Shown: positions 54,627-64,000, numbered from the stretch's first letter. The stretch: 64,000 nucleotides of DNA from Enchytraeus crypticus (GCA_905160935.1 CAJHZI010000811.1:223501-287500), one strand, 5' to 3'. Numbers and translations: made by a program. The notes: generated by a model from the letters alone, not told the origin.

Positions 54627-54780
54627 TAGACCACTTTTCATATAACCAGTCCAGTGAATGTCCGAAATTTTAGTCTCAGATTAGCGCAGCTGGGATGGAA
54701 CCCGCGAGGGTTCACTTCACCTCAGGATCTATCATTTAAAGCTTCATGACCTTACCCCTACGCTATTAAAACATTCTGGG
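54627..54780 (-). mobile_element. tRNA-derived SINE, 5' part (split copy)
   Basis: Reverse of 'gaatgtt', 'atagcgtaggggtaaggtca', a decayed B box ('ctcgcgggttccatcccagc') and 'ctgatctgagactaaaattt'. It joins the 54013-54085 piece once the LINE is removed. Confidence 0.78.
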
Positions 54781-55639
54781 AGATGTGGTGTAGATGCAGG
54801 AAAGCAGGATTCCACATAATATTTTAACATTCAGATTGCTAAATAAACTGAAAATCCTATTTGTACTAGTGCTCCTATATTTCTTTGGTCATTGACTGCT
54901 GGACCGACTGCCTATGGATACTTACGTTACATTATCAATATGCATCCTATTTATCACTCTAAAACAATTCTTGGCTTGATGCATAGAGTATCTTTTGTAC
55001 CTTTAAAACTTGTATATTGTACCATATGCTTATACTAACTATCTCTCCGCTAAAATTCTATAATTAGAAGAAGCCAAGCATTTCACATGCCTAAAAATGT
55101 CGGATCTAGCCATATGTTAAAGTTAGATTGGAATTGGTTGAGTATAGCAATGGAAGGCTTTATAAAGGTTAATCCTCTTTTGGGCTAAAGCTAATTGGTA
55201 CTTTTTGCTTTATGATAAATCGTGTATTGGCAAACAATAAATTGAAGAAAAACTAAAATCTGTGTTTACAGAATTATGATAAATTTCTTTGTGTAACGAT
55301 CAGGCCTCGTTCACAATTTATATATATTAAGAAATGTATACTATAGATAGAATGCTGATATTGTAGAGCTGTTACTGGTAAATAATAAGTGACGTTATGA
55401 AAGAATTTCCAGTAGGGGTTTTCCATAAAGATTTATAAGAGAAGATATAGGCCTAGGTTATAGATGGGTATAGCTTTGATTCTCTGATAGGGACATAGCT
55501 GTGTCGAAAAATTAGCTAAGCGAGAAGTGCTGTGATTCGATAGAAACTTTTGACATCGATCGACGGCAGTGTATATAATGAGAGCTATAATATATATATA
55601 ATGATACTGTAGAAACAAAAAAGCTGCAGTCAGGGGCCT
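54781..55639. other. Intron sequence, nothing recognised
   Basis: AT-rich, no repeat match noticed. Confidence 0.45.
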
Positions 55640-56720
55640 ACTTGGTTTGTCTGAGTAGGTTCCAGGAGGGAGGCTCCGATGGGGCTACACGGTGTACAAC
55701 GTGTAGTACTCATAAAGGATCGAATTTCAATGATTTTTCCTCTTACTGACTCCCTACGGGATAGGCAAGAGGCCCATCAAGTTGGCTGGTGTTCCAAGCC
55801 GCTAAGGCTAATTGAAGGTAGTGGCTTGTCCCCTGTGTAGGCCCTTGTTAGGAGGCTAGTAGCCCACTTCATTACCCGGGTCGAGTCCGTCTCTGTTGGT
55901 ATTTGCTAAGCGCCTGGTCGAGTGTGTCTCTGCAGGCGGGAGGCTGGTAGTCCACGGCATTACCCGGGTCGAGTCTATCTCTGCTGGTATTTGCTAAGTG
56001 CCTGGGTCGAGTGTGTCTCTGCAGGCGGAAGAGCTAGCGACGGCGTTGCCTGGGTCGAGTTCGTCTCTGCAGGTATTTTCTAAGCACCTGGGGGGTCGAG
56101 TTCGTTTCTGCAGGCGGGAGTGGGATGCAATGACCAGTTGCCTATCCATGAATTTCACAGCGACTACGCGGAAGGCAATTATACCACCTTCAGCAGCGAT
56201 GGATGAGAGAAGAAACTACGGAAAGACCAAATTGTAAAGGGATCGAGTAGACTAAGTCTAAAAGGATGTTGGAAGTATTAATAGGGCAAAGAAGAATAAA
56301 GTTCGTCGCAGTTAAAACAACCAATCATATAATTATCTACTACTACCAGTTTGTAAACTAAGACGCTTTTCAGAAACTCAACCATAATCGCCTAAAATAT
56401 AGCAGACGTGGAGTACTTTTCTACTCCTAGTTCGGGTCACCATATCAATTCGTTCCGAGAATCGCATTACAGAAGAGAATCTATGAAATAATTATGGGTA
56501 TTGGCCCTTGTTGAATTAACAGATAGAAGTTGAACAAAGGGTGGCCTTTCGAGATGCAGCACCTCGGTTCCTCCTGACAAACAGTACCTGAAATAATCCA
56601 TTTAATGAATAAGCTGCCATCTGGAATCCATGCCGCTCCATCCATAATATCCTACAACAGCATGGCGACGTAGAGTGAGTCACCACTTCCGATTCGGGCA
56701 GGGCCGCCAAACCCGGGTTC
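55640..56720. repeat. Dispersed repeat R4, longest copy, with ~87-bp tandem units
   Basis: The first half is GC-richer and includes three units of about 87 bases (starting near 55875, 55963 and 56049) built on 'gggtcgagt', 'gtctctg', 'gtatttgctaagcgcctgg' and 'ctctgcaggcggg'. It continues at 56127 into the part shared with 1-240 and 1046-1545. No RT, transposase or capsid motif was found. It may be the untranslated or promoter part of a larger unidentified element. Confidence 0.65.
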
Positions 56721-56998
56721 CCAGGACCCAATATTGAGGGTGAGAAAAATCATTTCCCCTTTCTGTAACACGGGAGGCCTCACCAGCCGCAAAGAAATCC
56801 CGTTCGTTACACTTTGTGGTTTTCTTAATTTTTTTAATAAGTTTCCTTCACTCATTTGGGATTTCTTTTTGTAGATGGAGTTCCGCATTTAAAAATTAAC
56901 TTTTGTTTTACTCTTCCTAACGTCTGTCATCTTGTTACCCAGTTAATATGGTAATTGCTAAATGTTTTTGTGTTTTGAAGAATGTTTTTTATTTGTAG
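56721..56998. other. Intron end before exon e
   Basis: Ends with a T-rich tract 'aatgttttttatttgtag' that serves as acceptor for exon e. Confidence 0.6.
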
Positions 56999-57103
56999 GA
57001 ATGCTGCCTCACGTGCCGGATTTAATGTACTGCGAGTGATAAATGAACCAACTGCTGCCGTACTGGCTTATGGCATTGGCCAAGAGTCTCCCAATGATAT
57101 TGT
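56999..57103 (+). CDS. HSPA14: HSPA14-like Hsp70 gene, exon e (105 nt)
   Basis: Acceptor 'tttgtag', donor ATTGT|gtaagt (strong consensus), phase 2 at both ends. Encodes '[20 protein letters not shown]' then '[15 protein letters not shown]'. The A-x-x-A-G-F-x-V-x-R-x-I-N-E-P-x-A-A-x-x-A-Y-G block is an Hsp70 signature of the ATPase domain. The continuation GIGQ(E)SP instead of the usual GLDK is characteristic of HSPA14, the main reason for the orthology call. Confidence 0.93.
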
Positions 57104-57219
57104 GTAAGTTAATGAACTCTTTTTGCTCAATTTCTAATCCTGTATTTTGTTAAGAGATAATAATTATTTGTGTGTTTGTATGTTTATATTGTTATATTTC
57201 AGTATGTATCATATATTGG

Positions 57220-57730
57220 ATTTATTATTATTATTAATTTTTATTATTATTATTGTAATTGTTAATTTTTACCCCGGGTATCAAGAACCCGAGGTTTGAT
57301 AAAAACGATTAAAGCAATATGTGCTGAATTGCCGTCCGGCTACTCGAGGTCATCTAGCAGCTTAAAAGAATTGCTGAAGCAGACTGCATTAAATCTTTGC
57401 AAGGTCATAGGACGCCTTTGCCAAAGAAAAGAGGTCTCTCGCTTATTGCTGGTTTGCTCAGCAATAATTCTGCCCATACCATTAATGAAGTCAACTCCAT
57501 CTGGATTCATGGGGGCCCTTGGTTTCAATGGCCATTGGAACAATTTCATTCCCTAAGGATAGATCACGGTATTCATTTTCTTAGAGGCGGCTAGTTCAGC
57601 GGCTCCACCGGCAGTTACTGAAGGCATATTCCTGTAGAAGTTTGCCATAGTGTCAATGACCGTGATGTCTCATACGGCACATTTACCATTGCACCAGGGC
57701 ACTAAAGTTATGCTGTCCGGGCATTATTAT
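57220..57730 (-). mobile_element. Endonuclease-tailed LINE, C-terminal end and 3' tail
   Basis: Minus strand: decayed 'DITVIDTMANFYRN', 'MNPDGVDFINGMGRIIAEQT', 'RETSFLWQRRPMTLQRFNAV' and 'CFSNSF', the far C-terminus of the family, then a tail of TAT/ATT repeats at 57220-57260. It supplies the 3' end missing in the copy at 15228-15968. Confidence 0.75.
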
Positions 57731-57775
57731 TGTTATTATTATTATTATTATTGTTATTATTATTATTATTATTAG
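57722..57775. repeat. (ATT)n microsatellite
   Basis: ATT units with GTT variants at the 5' edge of the LINE piece. Confidence 0.85.
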
Positions 57776-58364
57776 TTATATTCTTGGGACACTTCATGAG
57801 AATTACAAAGATTAGATAGCAAAAGATCGTAATTAACTGGAAGTCAAGAAGGGAGAAATAGCAGAAATACCTAGAATTACTTAGCACAGTTCAAACTGTA
57901 GTTATGATTAACAAGTAACCTGCTTTGAGAAGAAGCTGTTACACTTACAAGTGTAGAGGAATGATTTTTTTTTTTTTTTTAGTCAATTAAGTGCTCAAGG
58001 AACCGAGGATGCTTATGTAAGTTTTTAAATTTTTATTTGATAACCATTAGTCAGATATCTGAGTTCATAACAAACTTGCCCAATAAGCAGAAGGCCCTGG
58101 GTTCGAATCCCTTTCAGAAAATTTCCGATACTCTATATGCAACAGACTATATGGTTAATGTAATGTAACTAGATTTTACCTGTGTGTAAAATTGCATGCA
58201 TCTTGGAAAAGTGGCCTATTTTAACTGAATATGGATTTGAACTCTAACCTCTTAATCCTGAGGCGACTTTCTACTTATGAGTTCATAGGACTCTCAATAA
58301 GTAAATATCTAAAATTTATAATAATTAAGATAGCTGAAGATATTGGATAGTCTTAATGATATGT
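57776..58364. other. Intron sequence with a B-box-like remnant
   Basis: At 58093-58125 'ccctgggttcgaatcccttt' has a perfect GGTTCGAATCC B box and T-arm-like symmetry, but no convincing A box upstream. Likely a decayed tRNA SINE. The rest is unassigned. Confidence 0.4.
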
Positions 58365-58800
58365 CATTGAAATTGGAACAAAGATTAACATCAAAAAGAC
58401 AAAAGTGATGAGATTGTCCCAGAATAGAGATGAAGTTAAGGTGAAAGATAGACCTTAAGGAAGATATCAGGAAGCTAGAGGCATTGAAAATGTGGATATG
58501 GAGAAGAATGGAAATAATTAGCTGGATTCAAAAGTTATAAATGAGGAAGTTCTGGAGAGTTGGTACAGATAGACAGTTGATAAATGCATTAAGAAATGGG
58601 ACGAAGAGCTGGATAGGACATATTATAAGGGGGAAAAGTCTATTAAAAGAGTTCATAGAAGGCCGATTAGAAGGAAATAGAGGCAGAGGCAGGCCGAGAT
58701 TAGAATGTAAGATGATTCAACGATCCACTCGTATGCGGATATGAAGAGGATTGCGGAAGACAGTGAAGAGTGGAGGCGTTACATGACATGGACCTCAGCT
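58365..58800 (+). mobile_element. RTE-like LINE, C-terminal fragment
   Basis: 'LKEDIRKLEALKMWIWRRME', 'TDRQLINALRNGTKSWIGHI' and 'IRGKSLLKEFIEGRLEGNRG' (58541-58744), with a frameshift and an internal deletion ahead of 'LKED'. Ends near the family 3' 'acatggacct'. Confidence 0.8.
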
Positions 58801-58824
58801 ACAGGTAGAGATAAAAGGAGAAGC

Positions 58825-59135
58825 AGAGGAGGAGGCAGAGGTTATGTTAGGAATGGCGCTGAACAAGCCATGTGTGATGTTGTTGATTATAAGTACATCG
58901 GTCGCGATGGTTCCGTATGGTCGGTCTTTAGTCCTGGTGATGTTGGTCCAGGCAGAAGAAGTCAACATTACATTTAAAGTGTGGTCGCAGTTCCCATAGG
59001 CATGGCATGATTTCTTGGGCGAGGCATGAGGTCTCTTATGACAGCTGTGCCAGTGCATGGATGCTGCTTATTAATGAGTCAATTCTACTTCAGATCAAAA
59101 GGTGCACAGAGCTGGAAGCGTGCTGAATTTTGAAT
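58825..59135 (+). mobile_element. piggyBac-like transposase N-terminal fragment
   Basis: 'DYKYIGRDGSVWSVFSPGDV' then 'GPGRRSQHYI' fits the start of the piggyBac transposase domain (DG-x-x-W ... P...GR...NI). After a frameshift 'AWMLLINESILLQIKRCTEL' fits its W-x-L-x-x-x-x-x-L-x-x-I helix. Moderate-strength match made by eye. Its relation to the minus-strand piece at 36640 is unknown. Confidence 0.5.
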
Positions 59136-59589
59136 TACGATACCTAGGCTACTTCTATGGCTGAATAGGATGCCATTATCATAAGCTCATGGGAGTCCGT
59201 GGTCTATACATGTATCCTGTAGACAGTTGATTGTCAGAGAATCCCCCTCCCCTCTTTTGCAAACATATGTCAAGAAATTGTTTCCAAGAATTGATCAGAA
59301 GAGGGATAGACGTGTGCGAGTTCAGACAGACAAAATTGCTCACACATCATGTGTCTGGAATCGTTTCGTCGAGAATAATTTATCATGTTAAAAACCATGT
59401 TCAGATATCACAGTTGATAAGCAGCTGTTTTCTACAAAGGCTCCCTGTAAGTTTATTGTATATGTGGCCAACAAATCAGATAAATTTGGGATATTTTGTA
59501 TGAACAGTTTAAAAGTATGAAAAATGTAGCGAAGTTAATGATTGTATATATTAAATATGAGACGATAAATCATCAAGATAATTACTTCG
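59136..59589. other. Intron sequence, nothing recognised
   Basis: A 90-residue frame at 59231-59503 has no recognisable motif. Confidence 0.4.
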
Positions 59590-60446
59590 AATACTGTAGA
59601 ATATAGGAATGCTATCTAAAAGTGCAACCATTTCTTTTCAAAACAATTTAAAATATGTGCTTATATATTCTTAATAGATTAAGTTGTTGCACTTCATTGC
59701 ATGCAGCCTATCATTAAGCGTATGCGTGCTACACGAATCAGCTACCGAATGCAGTGTTAGCGTGCAGCTAAAATGACATGAGAGTAAATTCTCTGCATGC
59801 ACTATATGCATTAAAACGTTTTAAAAGTTCAATAACTTCATCAATTAGTAACATAGCAGTACTTATTAGCCTCGTGTTGAAGAGAGATGATTTTACGTTC
59901 AACATAGCATTTTCAGATTATATATTCGATGTGTTCTTTAACGTTTTAATATGGAATATTTTGTGATGCATGTAACATGCCTGTATCCCTCTGGAAATTT
60001 CTTATTTGACCTCTCTCATTTTCGCAAATCTTTACCATTACTAAAGATATTCTCCAAAAATATCTGATATATGCGCTATTTAGAATGTCTAAATATCGTA
60101 GGGGTAATGTCATGAAGTTTTAAATGGCAATCCTGAAGTGAATTGAACCATCGTGGGTTTGAATCCCAGCCGCGCTGATCTGAGAGTAAAATCTCAGACT
60201 TTCACTAGATTGATTACATGGAAAATGGTCTAAATTGCCTAACGGATTTAACATGTGGTATTAAAAGGTGATAGATATCAACATAGTTGATCATTTCACT
60301 ATAATGCGTGTTTACTTTACTTTTATCGGCAGGTTTGTCTGAATTAGCTGCTGGTCAAATTATGTTAATTTGAATAACAGCGACCAACTCATTACGGCTT
60401 TATTGTAAAAACAATGTGTCTTCTCGGTTATAAAGGACACAGTGTA
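59590..60446. mobile_element. Second foldback element copy, decayed and SINE-interrupted
   Basis: Inner left-arm remains at about 59620-59700 ('cttttcaaaacaatttaaaa', 'ttgttgcacttcattgcatgc') pair with the right arm from about 59800 ('gttttaaaagttcaataact'). The right arm continues to 60446 with 'ttagctgctggtcaaattat', 'aacagcgaccaactcattac' and terminus 'ggttataaaggacacagtgt'. The outer left arm is missing and only one 125-base unit is present. Confidence 0.7.
60085..60330 (+). mobile_element. tRNA-derived SINE inside foldback copy
   Basis: 'atatcgtaggggtaatgtca' (A box) and 'gtgggtttgaatcccagc' (B box, one change), the same body and 3' end as the copy at 52303. It lies within the region equal to the 125-base unit of the foldback. 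Confidence 0.85.
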
Positions 60447-60487
60447 TAGAGTAAAAACTAGCAATACGCAATGAAATACGTGTAAAG

Positions 60488-60622
60488 GTAAATCTAATGT
60501 TGATGTCAGTTTCCTCACTAGTTAGCAGTGTCAGTGACGGGCGAGTCCAGGATATGAGCCCCGCACATACTGATCCGCTGTCGAATATCTTACCGTCAGC
60601 GCCATTGTCTCCAGCTAGTGGT
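60488..60622 (-). mobile_element. tRNA SINE with L2-like 3' tail
   Basis: Minus strand 'AATGGCGCTGACGGTAAGAT', 'CGGGGCTCATATCCTGGACT' and 'GTGAGGAAACTGACATCAAC'. Close to the copy at 33498-33636 but with a more decayed B box. Confidence 0.78.
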
Positions 60623-60639
60623 GACTGGATCTGTCTGTA

Positions 60640-61254
60640 GAAAATAGAAATCATACAATTAGTGGTCATGTATTTACATTATTATGAAAAGATTTTAGTG
60701 CAGCCTATGCCGCTTTTATTGGTTGTCCTATTTGATTTTAAAATTTTTAAAATATTGGGTCATAACAATACTAAGAAATCAGGTTTTGCCAAAGATTATG
60801 CTGTAGTTATGCAAATTTTATTTAAAGAATGTATTCTTGCAGATAAAGCCATCATTTATAAAGCAAAAATAAGTCATATGCTATACATGTAGTTGCTCTC
60901 TGGTCTAACTACTATTTAATGTCATTATATTAAATCATGACAATTTTTTGTAAGTGTTGTGTATGGTTTATTTCGAAAAAATATAAATATTCATCTCTAA
61001 ACAAAGCAGAGCGCAAAATGTACAGTCTTAATTAACGTGAATATAGAATTGGTATACTGTTAGATTACTGTTATATAAGTGGCGATATATAATTTAGTGT
61101 GTATGATTTTTTCCTTTTTGTACCATTTTCAAATACAAATTTTTTCCCATCTTCAGATTTTGTGGGTACAGTGGTTATTCAGCAATGAATAACATATTCA
61201 ATGTGTACGACACCTAAGGGCTCATGTATTCGACAACTGAATACTTTGTTTTAA
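60640..61254. other. Intron sequence, nothing recognised
   Basis: AT-rich. A 76-residue frame at 60662-60892 has no family signature. Confidence 0.45.
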
Positions 61255-61530
61255 TTCAATTGTTGTGTCCGAGACACTGAAGAATTTACCCGCCATTAAT
61301 TGCTCGTGTAAAAGGCAACTAAGCAAGAACTGAGGAATGTAGTATGAAACCACCTCAGAAGCCAGGCCATATTTTTCCAAGCTGAAGGCGACATAGGGCA
61401 TGGGGCACGTATAAAGCATAGCTTTTTATGAAAGGAATGTTGATCTATGGAGTGCTTTCTCGAGCATGACAGATTGAGTATGAATATCGTGTACCAAGCC
61501 ACTTGGCAGAACCTTAGAGATTTTATGGCG
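61255..61530 (+). repeat. Dispersed repeat R3 copy
   Basis: 'ttgtgtccgagacactgaag', 'tcgtgtaaaaggcaactaag', 'aaccacctcagaagccaggc', 'atggagtgctttctcgagca' and 'gagtatgaatatcgtgtacc'. It includes both the 5' and 3' blocks of the repeat and ends about 150 bases before the last HSPA14 exon. Confidence 0.72.
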
Positions 61531-61676
61531 AGATTTTGTGTTAACTTTAATGTTAATTTTGTAGATTTCAGGGGCTTAATGTAACTATTTACAGTGTTTT
61601 TGGTGCTGGTTTCTTTGTTTTAAACTCGTAACTAGAATGTTTAATTTTTCTAATTTTTTTTACTTTTGCAAAATAG

Positions 61677-61838
61677 GAATGTACTCGTCTATCATCAAGG
61701 AGGTGAAACATTAGACGTCACAATTTTACAATCAGTTTATGGCATGTATAAAATATGTGCAACTTGCCATCGACGCGATGTAGGGGGTTATGTCATTGAT
61801 TCACTTATCGTTGATAACTTCGCATCTGAATTTCAAAG
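61677..61838 (+). CDS. HSPA14: HSPA14-like Hsp70 gene, exon f (162 nt)
   Basis: Acceptor 'caaaatag', donor CAAAG|gtttgt, phase 2 on both sides. The first G completes Val with exon e, giving '...NDIVNVLVYHQGGETLDVTI'. This is the Hsp70 second phosphate region, where canonical 'FDLGGGTFDVS' has become 'YHQGGETLDVT': the first Asp is His and the third Gly is Glu. It then reads 'MYKICATCHRRDVGGYVIDS' and ends 'IVDNFASEFQR', close to HSPA14 'YLASEFQR'. The gene must continue right of the window. A frame past the donor is intron. Confidence 0.92.
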
Positions 61839-62157
61839 GTTTGTATTAGACAATAAAAGCAATATGTTGTTCTTCGATTATATATTGTTTCTTCCCTTGT
61901 CTCTCTCCTTTTTATCTCTTCCTCTGTGTATTGTTCTGTATTCTGATACATGTCAAATTCTACTGAAATTAGATTTTTTTTTTTTAAACAAACATAGCTA
62001 ATTTCACGTAATGCTTATCACAGTGTTTCTTCAAACTTTGATTGATCAAAGTGGTAGCCAAGGATGGTGAATGAGGCTCTAATTATTTAAGAGCTGATTA
62101 ATTAAGAAGCTCTCTCTTTTTCGTTCTCAGTGTCCCTAGTTTTCTCTGTTTACTTTT
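61839..62157. other. Intron start, nothing recognised
   Basis: Pyrimidine-rich stretches and an AT-rich region. The next exon was not found before 64000. Confidence 0.5.
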
Positions 62158-62337
62158 AACATAACATAACATAACGGCACACTGGGTCAGGAAGCACAGA
62201 TGCTTGTTTAATACCCATTTCCATCTTCCTCTCCATGGTTATTAGTAACGGTTGCCTTTTGATGGCGCATCAGTTGCAGCCGGCGCGGATTAATAACCTT
62301 CCATCACCCTGGGATTTTTTCTTCCTAAGCTTTTAGC
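62158..62337 (-). mobile_element. Body of the tRNA/5S SINE, without its head
   Basis: (ACATA)n tail at 62158, then 'actgggtcaggaagcacaga', 'ttttgatggcgcatcagttg', 'ccttccatcaccctgggat' and 'cttcctaagcttttagc'. It stops at the same point as the copy at 12687-12848. The neighbour at that end is a CR1 ORF1 piece on the same strand. Confidence 0.88.
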
Positions 62338-62955
62338 AAAAGCTTAGTTTTCAAAAGTCCAACCAGTTTGACTAGAATGTCCTCTATGACCTCTTTGTCA
62401 ATATCTCCCTCCTCTCCCATTATCATTAGATTCTTCTTACGCCTTTCAATCTCTACCATTTCAAGTATGTCCTCACTTCTCATTGATTCCTTATTTGCCA
62501 TGTCACTACTACTTTCTGCTAGCTTTCCGCTGTTCTCCACTAACGTTTTCACTTATCCTACACATGATTCCAAATTCTTTACACTTTGCACTACCTGCTC
62601 TAACTGCTTATTTCTTCTCTCTTTGATCCTCTTCTATTCTACTCTGCCTTTCCTCCAATACTGACATACCCTTCAGGAGTTTAATTGCCCTCGTATTGCA
62701 TAGCACACAAAACCAGTTTATGCATTCCTGATTAAGGAGATTGTAGGTTTTCGCACTTATGCTAACGCACGAGATGTGAAACCATGATTCACATGGTTCA
62801 CATTGAACCGCCTTCTCTATTCCTGACACTTCCTTACAACAATCTCCACAATCACTTGCCTTCTCATGCCCCATACTTAGCTTTCTCTTATCTGCTCCCT
62901 TTGAATTTACGGTTTTACTGACTCCCACTTTATTGTTAGTCCTTTTCATACTCAT
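62338..62955 (-). mobile_element. CR1-type LINE ORF1 with PHD finger, truncated
   Basis: Minus strand, Met near 62955. A basic start is followed by 'CGDCCKEVSGIEKAVQCEPC' and 'ESWFHISCVSISA...CINWFCVLC', with the C4-H-C3 spacing of a PHD zinc finger, as found in ORF1 of CR1 LINEs. Then a charged 'MSVLEERQSRIEEDQREKK' coiled-coil-like part, a frameshift, and 'DILEMVEIERRKKNLMIMGE' (62325-62552). It breaks off at a SINE body, so no ORF2 follows. It may belong to the same family as the CR1 RT pieces at 20 and 24-27 kb, but nothing here links them. Confidence 0.8.
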
Positions 62956-63159
62956 CTCTAATAATTTTTTACACTACTCGAAAGAGACAAATCGAGAAAA
63001 ATTTCCAACACAAAAAAATTATTTAATTAAGTGCAAAAGAGCCCCGGTGCCACCTCTTCTTGAGCCCTCTGGTCTCCCAGGAATTTAAGGATTTAATTCC
63101 GGCCGGTACCTTTGCACAGAGGCGTACTCGGGATAATTAGTAAAAGACAGAATGAATGA
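62956..63159. other. Possible 5' UTR of the CR1 element
   Basis: Lies upstream of the ORF1 start on the minus strand and holds a GC-richer block (63045-63125, 'gccccggtgccacctcttct', 'ccggccggtacc'). No second copy in the window. Confidence 0.3.
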
Positions 63160-63395
63160 ATGTCTAAATAGCGTAGGGGTAACGTCATGAAGTTTTAAAT
63201 GACAGGTCCTGCTGTGAATGGAACCCTCATGGGTTCGAATCCCGTCCGCGTTGATCTGAGAGTAAAATCTCGGACATTCACTGGACTGGTTACAAGGAAA
63301 ATGGACTAAAATAGCCAAACGGATTAAGCATGTGGTTTTAAAAGTGATAGATATCAACGTAGTTGATTATTCACTATAATGCGTGTTTTTATTTG
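63160..63395 (+). mobile_element. tRNA-derived SINE, best preserved copy
   Basis: 'AAATAGCGTAGGGGTAACG' and 'CATGGGTTCGAATCCCGTCC' (perfect B box), body and 3' end as at 52303. A 'gaatgaatg' repeat just before the head may be part of the target-site duplication. Confidence 0.9.
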
Positions 63396-63639
63396 CTTTT
63401 TTTGACAGATTGTACAAGAGTAACCAACTGCCTTAAAAACTACGAGATAAAAGAGAGATAAAAATTTGACTACAATCAGTTTAAAATGAGTAATTTTATT
63501 AGTAAAACCAAAAGTATTCTAAAAGTTAATATTAATTCCTAAAACCACCACAATTATTACTTCTACATACTGAAAATTTTATTCTAAAATAACTTAATAT
63601 TTCAGCTTAAAACTATAGAAATTTATTTTAAAACGCCAT
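63396..63639. other. AT-rich sequence, nothing recognised
   Basis: No motif seen. Confidence 0.45.
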
Positions 63640-63782
63640 ATTGTTTGTTTTGAAACCGAATATCTTTGAATCGGATCAGCGCCCCCAGCAAAGAACCAAT
63701 GTAGCCATTTCTTCCATCTATTTTCAAAATCTTGCTCTCACTCCTACTCGCAGGGCTAAAAACCTTGGTGGCATACTTGATG

Positions 63783-63785
<3 letters not shown>
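63640..63785 (+). mobile_element. L2-like LINE, short thumb fragment
   Basis: 'QQRTNVAISSIYFQNLALTP' then 'TRRAKNLGGILDEN' matches the L2-like thumb in the copies at 21650 and 49150. It ends in (TA)n. Confidence 0.8.
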
Positions 63786-63826
<41 letters not shown>

Positions 63827-63829
63827 TAT

Positions 63830-63875
<46 letters not shown>
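63786..63875. repeat. (TA)n microsatellite
   Basis: Two long TA runs separated by 'tattatagat'. The Y-I frames across it are artefacts. Confidence 0.9.
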
Positions 63876-64000
63876 GTCTACTACTTGAAATCTAACATAC
63901 CGCAGAAAACGTACAAACATACATGGCACAAAAGCAAATAGAAAGTTCAATTATACCAAGATACCAATAGTCCAAGATAGTGTTTCAGAACAGTCAAAAT

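Noticed and set aside
63641..63941. Frames with long Y-I-Y-I runs
   Set aside because: Translation of (TA)n. Only the first about 48 residues (L2-like thumb) are real element remains.

Overview
This is a repeat-rich, AT-rich animal (metazoan) nuclear genome window. The evidence is one spliced host gene with phase-consistent GT-AG introns, many APE-type LINEs of the L2, CR1 and RTE kinds, RNA polymerase III SINEs, hAT, piggyBac and foldback DNA transposons, and long microsatellites. The LINE repertoire (L2-like LINEs with a 2A peptide, an endonuclease-tailed LINE family common in marine invertebrates) suggests an invertebrate, perhaps a lophotrochozoan, cnidarian or sponge. I cannot fix the phylum from the sequence.

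The one host gene is an Hsp70-family member, best matched to HSPA14 (Hsp70L1). I find six plus-strand exons at 29813-29893, 37773-37904, 43697-43802, 46699-46792, 56999-57103 and 61677-61838. Their intron phases (0,0,1,2,2) join into one open frame of 680 nt covering the N-terminal half of the nucleotide-binding domain. The start-codon exon was not found, and the C-terminal half lies beyond the right edge. Introns of 3-10 kb are built largely of transposon debris.

Left of the gene (1-29.8 kb): RTE-like LINE pieces, a probable Ty3/gypsy 3' LTR (4.8-5.6 kb), two abutting minisatellites of opposite base composition (8.1-10.25 kb and 10.26-10.99 kb), an L2-like LINE (12.8-15.1 kb), the C-terminal part of an endonuclease-tailed LINE (15.2-16.0 kb), a decayed full-span LINE (16.5-19.7 kb), a CR1 3' end (20 kb), an L2-like LINE split by a hAT-type element (21.2-23.6 kb), a CR1 LINE split by a 1.5-kb solo LTR (24.4-27.0 kb), and an RTE endonuclease region (27.0-28.1 kb).

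Inside the introns: more RTE, L2 and endonuclease-tailed LINE pieces, piggyBac remnants, two long L2-like LINEs on the minus strand (38.2-40.9 kb and 48.4-51.8 kb) that each carry a 2A motif, a 1.25-kb foldback element with unequal arms (41.6-42.8 kb) and a second, SINE-interrupted copy (59.6-60.4 kb).

Three SINE families are recognisable. One has a head that fuses a tRNA-like A box to the 5S rRNA internal promoter. One is a classic tRNA SINE with a perfect B box. One is a tRNA SINE whose 3' tail matches the L2-like LINE tails in the window. The head and body of the 5S SINE come apart at one fixed point in several copies. These points, the 2A-bearing LINEs and the foldback are the most interesting observations. 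I saw no virus, CRISPR array, intact rRNA or tRNA gene, or operon-like gene set.
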